From positions 432,925 through 496,924 of the forward strand of contig JADJBX010000003.1 of assembly GCA_016703545.1 (NCBI GenBank): a stretch of 64,000 bases of DNA, read 5' to 3'. The notes under the pieces are model-generated. The model did not search any database. It was given only the letters and a program-made list of their open reading frames with translations, and was not told the DNA's origin. The DNA is from Candidatus Amarobacillus elongatus. GTDB taxonomy: Bacteria > Chloroflexota > Dehalococcoidia > Tepidiformales > Tepidiformaceae. Below are positions 27,858 to 36,154 of the stretch, one piece after another; within the stretch, counting starts at the first letter, position 1; every line of letters starts with the position of its first letter. A program made the translations under genes and the position numbers.

Positions 27858-29869
27858 CGTTCGCGCCACCTTTCGGTTCCGAATCGGGCGTAGCCGAGGC
27901 CCGCCATGGGGACCAGCGCCAGCGCGAGGAGCGCTAGCGCCGCAAGCCAGCCCGCCCCCTCCGCGCCCGCGCCCAGGCGGACCGTGGGCTTTATCAGCGG
28001 CGCCTGGTCGACGACCGTGGGGGCGTATTCGTAGGCGGGGAACCACCGCGCGGCGAGGTCGACGGCGGCCTGCGCATGCGTGAACGCGTACGCCTTGAGG
28101 GACTCATCCCGCTGCACGAGCTCGCTGAACGCCGAGCGGTAGCGGTATTCGATATCGCCACGGCCATCGCCGTTCGCATCGTACCCGCGGTAGTCGTCCC
28201 AGTAGTTCCCGCGGCCGTCGATCTGCCACGTGTTGTGGTGTTCGAGGCTGCCGCCCTTGGTATCGACCTGCCGAAGGTTACCCGTGAAGGTGTTCCCTCC
28301 AAATTCGCCGCCGACGGTCGTCGAGAGGAAGAGTGCCACATCGTTGTAGCCGATGAGGTTGTCCTCGATCCGCAGGAATGCGCCGGGGGTAATGGGCGCG
28401 CCTTCCATGGTCAGTCCCAGGCGGTTGTGGTGGACCTGATTGCCGACCATCTCGATGTTGTCCACGTCCTTGAAAAGCAGCCCGTAGCCGGAGGCGATGG
28501 ACCGGTTGTGGGAGAATTCGTTGCCCCGGAAATAGAGGTCCTTCGAATACATGATCGAACCACCCGTGAGGTTGTCCCAGAAGCGGTTGTCGATCATGCG
28601 GTTATCGTCGGCGTACATGAAGTGAATGCCGTAGCGCAGCTTGGTCACGCGGTTGCGTTCGATCTCGTTATGGTGCGAGAAGTTGATGAAGACGCCGTCT
28701 TTCGCGTACGAGATGTCGTTGTCGCTGAGAATGTTGTCGTTCGTGTAGTAGAGGTACAGGGCGTGGCCGCGGCGCTCCGCCGCGAACTCGATAACGCTCT
28801 GAATATCGTTGTGGCGCACGGTGTGGCCGTTGCTGTCCTGGAGCGTGACGCCGTAGAGGACGTCGCGCAGCCGGTTGCCTTCGATCGTCGCGTGGTCGCG
28901 CAGCACGCGGATGCCGGAAGGCTCATCGGAGACTTCGCGCCCGGACCCCTGGACGACGAAGCCGCGGAAGGTGACCCCCTCCGCGGCTATCCGCACTACA
29001 TCGCCTTCGCGGCCGCCGTCTATCACCGGCCACCCGACGCCCTCCAGCGCCAGGGGCTTGTCGATGACGATCGGGCCACGGTAGGTGCCGGCGGGAACGG
29101 TCAGCGTCGACCCGGGGGCGGCCGCGGCGATCATCTCCGCGAGGTCGCCCTCGGAAGTGGCGTTCACCTGAGCGGGCCGGGTTGCGAGGCCCAGCAGCAG
29201 CACCGCGGCGGCGCCGGCGACCGTTTTCTGCACACCGGTGTTGCTCCAGCTGTCTCGCAGGAAGCGGATGGTCCAGGGGCCGAAGGTCACGAGGATGGCC
29301 GCCGCCACCATCAGCCAGAACCCCCAGCTGACCATGCACTCGCTGTGGAAGTTCACCACCTTGGTACGGCCGATCACCTTCGGCGTGAAGGCGCCGGGGT
29401 AGAGCGGCGCTTCCTCGTTGAGGTCGTGACCGTAGGTGTACAGCCAGTACTGCAGGTCAATGAGGAGGCCGAGCGGGAAGCCCCAGGCCACGAGAATGAT
29501 GCCGGCGCGCAGCCATCGGCGTCGCAGGAGGGAGGAGACGCCGATGGCCGCGACAAACCCAAAGAGAAGGAACGGGAACGCCTTGAGCTCCATTACGTTC
29601 TCGGGCTCGATGGCCTTGACCCCGGCGTAATGGTTGAGTGTGTTGATTTCGAGCAGGTCGCCTTCCATGGTGGTGCCGTAGGCGGTCAGCACGAGGTCGT
29701 TCGGGTACTGGGGCGCGATGAGCGTCATGTTCCAGAGCGGGGTGAAGTACGCGACCACGAGCAGTGCGGCGGCGATGAGGGCGCAGACGCCCCAGAGGTC
29801 CATGGAGAAATTCCCCCGTGCCGCGACGCGAGCGCCGGGAACGCGTGTATCGGTCATTTGCGCCACCAC
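27851..29869 (-). CDS. nosD: NosD copper-site maturation protein with fused N-terminal membrane domain
   Basis: 672 residues, longer than usual NosD (about 400-450). Residues 25-230 form a membrane domain with about four to five hydrophobic segments (for example LWGVCALIAAALLVVAYFTP and FLLFGFVAAIGVSSLL) and a loop with EEAPLYPGAFTPKVIG. Residues 235-620 are the right-handed beta-helix of NosD, with units such as GYNDVALFLSTT and HNRLGLTMEGAPITPG. A final hydrophobic helix (WLAALALLALALVPMAGLGY) ends in a basic tail. NosD works outside the membrane with NosF and NosY. The GTG at 29869 follows GGAGAGGGGCTGAC; ATG 29857 is an alternative. The fusion places all NosD partner functions on one anchored chain. 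Confidence 0.9.
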   Translation of the reverse strand: MVAQMTDTRVPGARVAARGNFSMDLWGVCALIAAALLVVAYFTPLWNMTLIAPQYPNDLVLTAYGTTMEGDLLEINTLNHYAGVKAIEPENVMELKAFPFLLFGFVAAIGVSSLLRRRWLRAGIILVAWGFPLGLLIDLQYWLYTYGHDLNEEAPLYPGAFTPKVIGRTKVVNFHSECMVSWGFWLMVAAAILVTFGPWTIRFLRDSWSNTGVQKTVAGAAAVLLLGLATRPAQVNATSEGDLAEMIAAAAPGSTLTVPAGTYRGPIVIDKPLALEGVGWPVIDGGREGDVVRIAAEGVTFRGFVVQGSGREVSDEPSGIRVLRDHATIEGNRLRDVLYGVTLQDSNGHTVRHNDIQSVIEFAAERRGHALYLYYTNDNILSDNDISYAKDGVFINFSHHNEIERNRVTKLRYGIHFMYADDNRMIDNRFWDNLTGGSIMYSKDLYFRGNEFSHNRSIASGYGLLFKDVDNIEMVGNQVHHNRLGLTMEGAPITPGAFLRIEDNLIGYNDVALFLSTTVGGEFGGNTFTGNLRQVDTKGGSLEHHNTWQIDGRGNYWDDYRGYDANGDGRGDIEYRYRSAFSELVQRDESLKAYAFTHAQAAVDLAARWFPAYEYAPTVVDQAPLIKPTVRLGAGAEGAGWLAALALLALALVPMAGLGYARFGTERWRERC

Positions 29870-29870
29870 G

Positions 29871-30353
29871 TCAGCCCCTCTCCTTCAACCCGTCGATGAG
29901 CGCCGCCCACGTCTCCTGGTTCGTGCCGGAGCGGTTCGCCATGACCTGCTGGGCCGCTTCGCGGGTGGCGAATGCGGCGATGTCGTACCCCATGGGGCTC
30001 TTCAGGCCCGGCGCCGACACGAAGGTCGCGGCCGCGGCGTTGAGCCAGGTGGCGCCGCCGAAGTCGCGGACGAAGTAGGCGACTTCCCCGGCAGGGTGGT
30101 GCTTGCGGAAGTTGGCGATCATGCAGCCGATGTCGTCGAAGTGGCGCTCGTCGCGCCCGGCCCGCCACGCCGCGGCGAACCGCTCGTCCGAGATGATCAT
30201 CCCGCATTGGGTGCACGGCTCGGCGCCGTAGCGAATGCGTGGATCGCCGGCGGCGGCCTCCTCGGCCGGGAGGGCGAGATACCCGCCGGCGGCGGCGCCC
30301 GCGACGACCGTGCCGGTGCCGAGGAGAATTAGGAATCGACGTCGCGTCATCAT
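29871..30353 (-). CDS. nosL: NosL-type copper chaperone with Tat-like signal
   Basis: 160 residues. The metal motif CTQCGMIISDERFAAAWR and the later DDIGCMIANF are typical of NosL, which carries copper to N2O reductase. The N-terminus MMTRRRFLILLGTGTVVAGA is a Tat-type signal or anchor, not the lipoprotein signal usual for NosL. The ATG at 30353 is chosen because the longer frame upstream runs into a terminator hairpin. It is directly upstream of nosD, one base apart. Confidence 0.88.
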   Translation of the reverse strand: MMTRRRFLILLGTGTVVAGAAAGGYLALPAEEAAAGDPRIRYGAEPCTQCGMIISDERFAAAWRAGRDERHFDDIGCMIANFRKHHPAGEVAYFVRDFGGATWLNAAAATFVSAPGLKSPMGYDIAAFATREAAQQVMANRSGTNQETWAALIDGLKERG

Positions 30354-30381
30354 GGCGTTGGCCTCGTTTGCAAGAGTGCCG

Positions 30382-30414
30382 GGCGAGGAGAGGAGGGGGG
30401 CCCCTCTCCTCGCC
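30382..30414 (-). terminator. Hairpin between nosZ and nosL
   Basis: GGCGAGGAGAGG and its exact complement flank a nine-base G/C loop, just past the nosZ stop and before nosL on the same strand. It may act as a partial terminator or protect the nosZ message, setting a higher level of NosZ than of the maturation proteins. Confidence 0.7.
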
Positions 30415-30432
30415 GCGGTGCAACGCACGGGC

Positions 30433-32472
30433 TTAGCTGACGATGAGCCAGCCCTGCATTTCGAGGTGGAGCGCCGAGCAGAACTCGGTGCAGTAGTAGG
30501 CGAAGGTGCCGACGGCGTCGGCCACGAACTCGATCGTGACCGCCTCGCCCGGGTCCAGGCTCACGTTCACGTTGTAGCGCGGGATCGAGAACCCGTGGGT
30601 CGCGTCCGGCGTCGTCTCGATGTTCGTGAGGTGCAGGACCACCTTGTCGCCCTTGCGAGCGCGGATGTTGTCCGGCTTGAACTGGCTGCGGGTGACCGTG
30701 CCCCAGACCTCGACGCCGTCCGCGGTCCGCGAGACCTTCTCGGCGCCCTTGGCCGTGGCGTTCGGGTCCTTCTCCATCGTCAGCGGGTTGGTGCCCACCG
30801 GGTACACCTCCCACGCCTTGATGCGGTCGGCGCGAATGCCCTGGGTGTAGTGCGGTTCGCCGATGCCGATGGGCATGTCGGAGAGCACTTCCATCTTTTC
30901 GCCCGTGAGGTCCACGAGCTGGAAGTTCTGCGGCTTGAGCGTGCCCACCACCGGGAAGCGGTCGATCGACCACTTGTTCAGCGCCACGAGGTACTTGCCC
31001 GCCGGCTTCACGGTGTCGCCTTCCATGGTGACGAGGTGGCCGATGTTGTACTGGACCGGCAGCTTGTCGACGAGCTTGAACGCCTGGTCACCCTTGAAGT
31101 AGGGCTCGCCCAGGGTGAACTTGGCGACGGCGCTGTCGAGGAAGAGGCTGATGTAGCCGTGGCCCTCGGCGTCGTACTGGGTGTGCAGCGGCCCAAGGCC
31201 CACTTCAACGCGGCCGGCGACGACCGAGTCGAGCTTCAGCACCGGGATGCCGTACTGGTCCTTCTTCTCGATCTCGTTGTTCTTGATCGCGTTGAGGATC
31301 TTGTCGATCGAGTAGATGGTGACGTGCGGGTCGAGCTTGCCGCCGACGGAGATGTACTGGCCGTTGGGGGCCACATCGACGCCGTGGGGGCTCTTCGGCT
31401 CGGGCGCGAGGTAGAGGATGCCCTCGGCGACGGCCGTCTCGAGCGGGATGACGCGCATCCCGTTGATGACCTTGGACTTGGTGCCGACGATCTGCTCCGC
31501 CTTCTTCCAGTTGATGATGTGGAGGAAGTCGAAGTCGTTCGCGGAGGCGCCGACCTCGATCGGCTTGCCGCCGTCCAGGTTGCCACCCGTCGCCATTTCC
31601 GAGTTGTACGAGTTGATGAAGACCCAGCCGTCGCTCACGAGCTTGCCGGAGTCGGCGAGGTCCTGCGTGTACGGCGGCAGCTCGATCTGGAAGCTCCGGG
31701 AGAGATCCATGCGGCCGGTCTTCTGGTCGATCGCCATGAAGCTCGAGAAGCCACGGAAGTTGTCCTTGAAGTTATCAAGGGCGTTGGCGGCCTTGCTCGG
31801 GTCCAGCAGCGTCGGCGACATCGTCGAGATGTGCACGTACTCGCTGTTGGGCGTGCAGAAGACGCCGCCGTGCGAGCTGTCGAGGTTCGGGACGTCGATG
31901 ATCTGCTTCGTCTTGAAGTCGCGCAGGTCGACCATTGCGATGCGGCCATTGGCGCGGTCGTTGATGTAGATCCACCGGCCGTCGTATTCGCCCTTGGTCT
32001 CGCTGAGGGCCGGGTGGTGCGTGTCGCCCCAGGTGAGGGGCCCACGCGCCGCGGAAGCGGGCTTGTTCTTCGAATCCGTGCCGGCCTTGATGATGAGGTC
32101 GGAGGAATCAGCGCCGTACCCATGGCCCTGCCACGGCTCCGGAGAGAACACGGCGATGACCTTCAGGAGGCGCATCGAGGGCACGCCGATCACGAGGATC
32201 TGACCGGAGTGCCCGCCCGAGGCGAAGAGGAAGAATTCGTCGGTCGTTTCGCCCGGCGGGACGAACGTCTTGAGAGCGCGGGTAACGTCTTCGGGCTTCA
32301 GGCTGCGCGCCTTGACGACGCTGTCGGCCTGGCCGCCGAGTCCGGTCGCGGCGCCCGCGCCGCCGTTGTCGTCGCCGCCGCCGCCGATGACGGCGCCGGT
32401 CACTCCGCCGATGACGAGCCCGCCGGCCCCCGCCGCGGCTCCCGTGAGTAGCTCTCGCCTGGAGATTGGCAC
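30433..32472 (-). CDS. nosZ: Nitrous oxide reductase, Tat-exported
   Basis: 679 residues, intact. NosZ reduces N2O to N2 outside the membrane. The N-terminus MPISRRELLTGAAAGAGG has a twin-arginine signal. The beta-propeller carries candidate CuZ histidines: TWGDTHHPALS (152-153), SSHGGVF, SPHGVDVAPNG, LGPLHTQYD, YNIGHLVTMEG and GEPHYTQG. The C-terminal cupredoxin domain has the CuA ligands THGFSIP and CTEFCSALHLEM (661-672). All metal ligands seem present, so it should be active. It is preceded by a cupredoxin likely to donate electrons and followed by nosL, nosD, nosF and nosY, a full maturation set. No nir or nor genes are visible, fitting a non-denitrifying N2O reducer, though the rest of the genome is not seen. 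Confidence 0.96.
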   Translation of the reverse strand: MPISRRELLTGAAAGAGGLVIGGVTGAVIGGGGDDNGGAGAATGLGGQADSVVKARSLKPEDVTRALKTFVPPGETTDEFFLFASGGHSGQILVIGVPSMRLLKVIAVFSPEPWQGHGYGADSSDLIIKAGTDSKNKPASAARGPLTWGDTHHPALSETKGEYDGRWIYINDRANGRIAMVDLRDFKTKQIIDVPNLDSSHGGVFCTPNSEYVHISTMSPTLLDPSKAANALDNFKDNFRGFSSFMAIDQKTGRMDLSRSFQIELPPYTQDLADSGKLVSDGWVFINSYNSEMATGGNLDGGKPIEVGASANDFDFLHIINWKKAEQIVGTKSKVINGMRVIPLETAVAEGILYLAPEPKSPHGVDVAPNGQYISVGGKLDPHVTIYSIDKILNAIKNNEIEKKDQYGIPVLKLDSVVAGRVEVGLGPLHTQYDAEGHGYISLFLDSAVAKFTLGEPYFKGDQAFKLVDKLPVQYNIGHLVTMEGDTVKPAGKYLVALNKWSIDRFPVVGTLKPQNFQLVDLTGEKMEVLSDMPIGIGEPHYTQGIRADRIKAWEVYPVGTNPLTMEKDPNATAKGAEKVSRTADGVEVWGTVTRSQFKPDNIRARKGDKVVLHLTNIETTPDATHGFSIPRYNVNVSLDPGEAVTIEFVADAVGTFAYYCTEFCSALHLEMQGWLIVS

Positions 32473-32493
32473 TGTTGTTCTTTTCCCTTCTCC

Positions 32494-32515
32494 GTGGCCC
32501 GTTCAAACGGGCCAC
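32494..32515 (-). terminator. Hairpin between the cupredoxin gene and nosZ
   Basis: GTGGCCCGTT and its exact complement AACGGGCCAC lie two bases apart in the 79-base gap between the cupredoxin stop and the nosZ start. In mRNA sense it is followed by AGAAGGGAAAAGAACAACAG, not a T-run, so it may be a processing or attenuation hairpin rather than a full stop. Confidence 0.55.
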
Positions 32516-32551
32516 GTTGCGTCCGTGTCGCGAAGCGCGCTCGGGGCGGCG

Positions 32552-33019
32552 CTACTTGACGGTGATGGTCCCGACCATGTCCGGCAGGTGGTAATCGCAC
32601 TGGAACTTCACGGTGCCCTTCTTCGTGAAGGTGACCGTGAACTTGCTCTCCTTGCCGGGGGCGATGGTCGCGTCGCTGGAGTAGTCCTTCCCTTCCGTCT
32701 TCGCGGTCAGGAGCTTCATGTTGTGGACGGCGGCGCCGTCGTTCTTGGCGACGAAGGTGATCGGCTTGCCGGCCTCGACCGTGAGCGTGCTCGGGTTGAA
32801 CGCGTTCTCGGTGAGGTGGAAGACCACTTCGGTGGCCTTGTCGTCGCTATCGACCTTCGCGCTCGAGGTGCCGGACCCGTCCTTCACATCGACGGCCGCC
32901 CTGGTGGCGGCGGGCTTCGTTTCGCCACCGTCGTCGTCACCGCCGCCGCACGCGGCAAAGGCACCGAGTCCGCCGACCGCGAAAAGCGCCAGGCTGACCC
33001 TGAGGTAGGTTGCTTTCAT
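32552..33019 (-). CDS. Cupredoxin lipoprotein, likely electron donor to NosZ
   Basis: 155 residues. The signal peptide ends in a lipobox-like AFAAC, then a Gly/Asp-rich linker. The cupredoxin domain (about residues 55-155) has type 1 copper ligands: His in AAVHNMKL and Cys-His-Met in FQCDYHLPDM. The ATG at 33019 is used; the longer upstream frame has no signal and no ribosome binding site. Being first in the nos operon, a role in passing electrons from the respiratory chain to NosZ CuA is likely. An alternative is a copper-delivery role. Confidence 0.88.
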   Translation of the reverse strand: MKATYLRVSLALFAVGGLGAFAACGGGDDDGGETKPAATRAAVDVKDGSGTSSAKVDSDDKATEVVFHLTENAFNPSTLTVEAGKPITFVAKNDGAAVHNMKLLTAKTEGKDYSSDATIAPGKESKFTVTFTKKGTVKFQCDYHLPDMVGTITVK

Positions 33020-33113
33020 GGCTCTACATCCCCACTGCACTGGTTGGCGTTCTGGCGGTTCGCGGTCGCCGCACGCCTCAGAAAGCAATCTCGGTTGAGC
33101 GCAAGTCAGCAAA

Positions 33114-33129
33114 TGTGACAAACGTCACG
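33114..33129. promoter_or_regulatory. CRP/FNR-family site upstream of the nos operon
   Basis: TGTGA-CAAACG-TCACG is a near-perfect CRP-type dyad (consensus TGTGA-N6-TCACA) 95 bases before the cupredoxin start. CRP/FNR-family regulators commonly control nos genes in response to oxygen, NO or cAMP. Which family member binds cannot be told. Confidence 0.6.
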
Positions 33130-33651
33130 AATTCGGAAGGTTCAATCGAGGAGGGGCCGAAGGGCCCCGATTGCGGGCCGGATCGGCCCATGGCGCGGAC
33201 CCTCCGCCATCGTGTTCCCCCGGTTGGGACCGACCGGCCCTCGGCGAGGGAAACGAGTGGACGTTTGTGGAGCGGCGCGAGGAGGGGAGACTGCGAAAGC
33301 TGGAGAAATGCAAACGCCCGCCCCGGGTATCGAGGGCGGGCGAATGACGCTCGGGCGGTGGGGCAGCGACGTAAGTCGCAAGACAGGAGGTAAAGATCGC
33401 CGCCGCCACCGCCGGTCGCGTCCGCCAGTACCGGTCCGCTTCCCGGCTCGGCCTATCCTGAAGGGTCGGGCGCCGCCGCGCCGTGATAAAAGTCACGCCG
33501 CGGCACAATAGACAGGACAAAAGGTTCGTGGGAGCGGACCGGTGGGGGCCTAGCCGTAGCCCCCTTGCCCTCTCACGCCAATCTGTCGGCGACACCACCC
33601 CTGTTCGCTCCTCGCGCCGGTTCGGCAGAATGCCGGCACAGGAGGCGAGGC
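33130..33651. other. Non-coding region with hairpins and a second CRP-like dyad
   Basis: 522 bases between the nos promoter region and the pterin dehydratase/VOC gene. The one long minus-strand frame (33125-33598) has no domain-like content and is treated as non-coding. Visible structures are GGGGCC/GGCCCC at 33153-33168, a nine-base GC hairpin CGCCCGCCC/GGGCGGGCG at 33315-33342, and the dyad at 33482-33497. The hairpin may be a terminator. A small RNA cannot be ruled out. Confidence 0.5.
33482..33497. promoter_or_regulatory. Second CRP/FNR-like palindrome
   Basis: CGTGA-TAAAAG-TCACG has perfect five-base halves, extended to eleven bases on each side with one mismatch (CCGCGCCGTGA against TCACGCCGCGG). 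A weak -10, CACAAT, lies at 33504-33509 on the plus strand. It could control the gene at 33652 or an unannotated transcript. Confidence 0.5.
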
Positions 33652-34320
33652 ATGAGCGAACGGGTGACCCTACGGCAGTTCTCCGAGGCGGAAGGGACGG
33701 GCGATTGGCGAATCGTCGGCGATGGGGCGTGCGCCTTCTTCGCGACGCCGACCCTCGACCAGGCGGCGCGCTTCGTGGCCGTCATCGCCGCGCTGCCCGC
33801 GATCGAGACGCATCTCCCCGACATCGACATCCGCCCCGGCGGCGTGACCGTGCGGCTGGTCACGGCGGATGAGCAGGACTATGGAATGAGCGCGCGCGAC
33901 ATCGAGCTGGCCCGGGAGATTTCGGGCATCGCGGCCGCGATGGGCATCCCCGCCGACCCGCGCCGGGTGCAAAGCGTGCTCGTTATCCCCGGCGCGAGCG
34001 ACGTCGCGGCGATTATGCCCTTCTGGCAGGCCGCACTCGGCTACCAGCGGCGCGCCGACAGCCCCGAAGAAGACCTGGTCGACCCCGGCGGCCGGGGCCC
34101 GGCGTTCTGGTTCGAAACCATGGAAGAGACCCGGCCCGATGGTGGAGGCGCGGTGCACGTCGCGGTCTGGGTGCCAGCCGAACAGGCCGAGGAACGCGTG
34201 GCGGCGGCGCTCGCCGCTGGCGGGCGAGTGGTCCGCGACCGGTTCTCGCCCGCCTGGATCACGCTGGCCGACGCGGCTGGGAACGAACTCGACATCTCGA
34301 CCATCTCCGGCCGCGGCTGA
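33652..34320 (+). CDS. 4a-hydroxytetrahydrobiopterin dehydratase-like domain fused to VOC/glyoxalase domain
   Basis: 222 residues. The N-terminal 100 residues match the pterin-4a-carbinolamine dehydratase fold: WRIVGDGACAFFATPTLDQA, THLPDIDIRPGGVTVRLVTA and the helix after it. Canonical active-site His-His-Pro is reduced to HLPD, so catalysis may be altered. Residues 105-220 are one VOC (glyoxalase-like) module: VLVIPGASDVAAIMPFWQAA, then HVAVWVPAEQAEERVAAALA and a final LADAAGNELDIST. The ATG at 33652 has a strong AGGAGGCGAGG site. The fusion is known in other bacteria without a proven role. Confidence 0.8.
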   Translation: MSERVTLRQFSEAEGTGDWRIVGDGACAFFATPTLDQAARFVAVIAALPAIETHLPDIDIRPGGVTVRLVTADEQDYGMSARDIELAREISGIAAAMGIPADPRRVQSVLVIPGASDVAAIMPFWQAALGYQRRADSPEEDLVDPGGRGPAFWFETMEETRPDGGGAVHVAVWVPAEQAEERVAAALAAGGRVVRDRFSPAWITLADAAGNELDISTISGRG

Positions 34321-34355
34321 CGGCCCATGCGATCCGTGCCGCGGCCGCCTTTCGC

Positions 34356-35756
34356 CTAATCGAAACCGAACAGCGGCGGGAACACCCCGACGACCACGAC
34401 CGCCCACGCGGCATAGGCCGGGATGTATCGCGTCTGCCAGCGTTCGAGGTCGCGGAATGGGCGGCGCCCGCGAAGAAACGCCGTGAGCAGCCATGCCGAC
34501 CAGACCAGGTTCGCGAGCAGTACCACGTTCAACCCGAGGCCGGCCGTGCGGTTGGGGGTGAAGCCGAACTCGGTAATCCTCCCGAGGATGGCGGCCAGCG
34601 CGAGCGTATCGATCACGAGCGCGCTCGCGACGAGCACCAGCTGCACCGCGTCCATCAACCCCGGCCGCGCGTCGGAATCGCGCGCGGAGATGGAATACAG
34701 GACGAGGCCCACGACGAGCACGAGGAGCAGGTCGAGGAGGATGAGGACGTCGCGTTGGGCGTCGATGATGTTGCCGGTGAACGCCATCCCCCCGATCGCC
34801 GCCACCAGCATGACCGCGAACAACGGCGTGAAGACGCTCGTGAGCACCGGCGCCATATTCTCGATGACGCTCTGCTTCGCCTCGACCAGCCAGGCGACCA
34901 CGACGACCGCGCCGACGGCGCCGCATGGCAGCACCCAGCCGCTGACCACCGGCACCATGTCGATGTCGATCGCTTCGAAGACGCCGATGGTGAGCCCGCA
35001 AAGCACCCCGCCCCCGGCGGCGATGAGGGCATAGTAGATGAACCATTCGCCCGTGAACCGGACGAAGTCCATCCGCGGGGAGTCGCCGCGCCATGCCCCG
35101 CCCAGGTAGGCGACCCCCGCCACCAGCCACAGCAGGATGGGGAGGTGAATCGCGGTGAGGATCTCGGTGTCACCGCCGCTCTTAAAAGGAAAGACGTTCA
35201 CCAGCACGGCGGCGGCGGCAAACGGTACCGCGAGCACTCCCGCCACCCGCCACGGGAGTTTCCGCTGCCACGCCATGAACCCCACAAGGAATGGGAGCGT
35301 CAGCAGGGCAAGGTTGCGGACGTAGAACGACGCCTCGGCGTCCGCGTCCGGGTTGGAGGTCTCGGTCGCGCGGAACGGGTCGATGCCGAAGAGCGCGGGC
35401 AGCTTGAACGCCAGCGCCGCCGCGATCGCGAAGCCGGCCATGATGGCAAACGCTCGATAGTCCGGTCCTGCGTCCGCGCGCGCCCCTTCGCCGCCGAGGA
35501 CAAGCTGCTTCCAGAGGCGGCTCGAACGCTCGCGCGCGAACTCACGGGAGAGTTCGTTCACGCCTCCCATGCGCTTGATCGCCACCAGGAACGACTCATC
35601 GTCGCTCAGGCCCGCCGCCCCGAGATCCGCGATCTCGTTTCGCAGGTGGTCTTCGAGCTCCTCGATGTCGACGGGGTGGAGCGTCTGCCGGCGCAGCAGG
35701 TACGACCGCCACTCCCTGATCTGGCCTTCGATGCCAGGATTCGCCGCTGATTCCAT
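34356..35756 (-). CDS. Polytopic membrane protein with N-terminal permease-prefix helix domain
   Basis: 466 residues. Residues 10-75 are a soluble helical domain (DIEELEDHLRNEIADLGAAG, then ESFLVAIKRMG) like the permease prefix domain found beside PadR regulators. The remainder has 11 to 12 hydrophobic segments, resembling DUF4153-type membrane proteins. The product has no assigned substrate. It lies five bases downstream of padR on the same strand, so PadR probably controls it. The ATG at 35756 is just before the domain; the longer upstream frame overlaps padR. Confidence 0.82.
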   Translation of the reverse strand: MESAANPGIEGQIREWRSYLLRRQTLHPVDIEELEDHLRNEIADLGAAGLSDDESFLVAIKRMGGVNELSREFARERSSRLWKQLVLGGEGARADAGPDYRAFAIMAGFAIAAALAFKLPALFGIDPFRATETSNPDADAEASFYVRNLALLTLPFLVGFMAWQRKLPWRVAGVLAVPFAAAAVLVNVFPFKSGGDTEILTAIHLPILLWLVAGVAYLGGAWRGDSPRMDFVRFTGEWFIYYALIAAGGGVLCGLTIGVFEAIDIDMVPVVSGWVLPCGAVGAVVVVAWLVEAKQSVIENMAPVLTSVFTPLFAVMLVAAIGGMAFTGNIIDAQRDVLILLDLLLVLVVGLVLYSISARDSDARPGLMDAVQLVLVASALVIDTLALAAILGRITEFGFTPNRTAGLGLNVVLLANLVWSAWLLTAFLRGRRPFRDLERWQTRYIPAYAAWAVVVVGVFPPLFGFD

Positions 35757-35761
35757 GGCGT

Positions 35762-36145
35762 CTACGCCTGCACCGGGCTCATTGGGACGTTCGCCGACTG
35801 GAAGGTGCGCCACGCGTTCTGGAGCGCACCCGCCACGATCTCCCACTGGCGCCGTTGCTCGGCGAGTGCCTTCCGCCCCGCCCCGGTGATGCTGTAATAC
35901 CGGCGGCGCCGCCCGCCCGGAGGCTCGTCCCAGCGGGCCTCGACGTACCCAAGGCGGTCCAGCCGGTGGAGCAGCGGGTAGAGCATGCCGTCGGTCCACT
36001 CCATTTCGCCGCCGGACAGCTCGTCGATGCGTTTGAGGATGGCGTACCCGTAGCTCTCGCCCTCGTCGAGGATGGCCAGGACGAGTGGCATGGCCGATGC
36101 GGCGACGAGGTCCTTCCCGATCCGGGCGTCTTTCTCTGCGTGCAT
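35762..36145 (-). CDS. PadR-family transcriptional regulator
   Basis: 127 residues. The winged helix reads AMPLVLAILDEGESYGYAIL, then ELSGGEMEWTDGMLYPLLHR and YYSITGAGRKALAEQRRQW, all typical of PadR. It is followed at once by the membrane protein gene it likely represses. An inverted repeat 10 bases upstream of the ATG suggests autoregulation. The ATG at 36145 is chosen; the longer frame would run through the operator. Confidence 0.9.
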   Translation of the reverse strand: MHAEKDARIGKDLVAASAMPLVLAILDEGESYGYAILKRIDELSGGEMEWTDGMLYPLLHRLDRLGYVEARWDEPPGGRRRRYYSITGAGRKALAEQRRQWEIVAGALQNAWRTFQSANVPMSPVQA

Positions 36146-36154
36146 AGCGCCACT

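Noticed and set aside
28076..32451. Long plus-strand frames opposite nosD and nosZ (607 and 738 residues)
   Set aside because: Composition is His/Arg/Val/Asp-rich without domains; nosD and nosZ are certain on the other strand.
33125..33598. 157-residue minus-strand frame upstream of the nos operon
   Set aside because: No domain-like segments, no ribosome binding site, and it spans the hairpins and the CRP-like sites.
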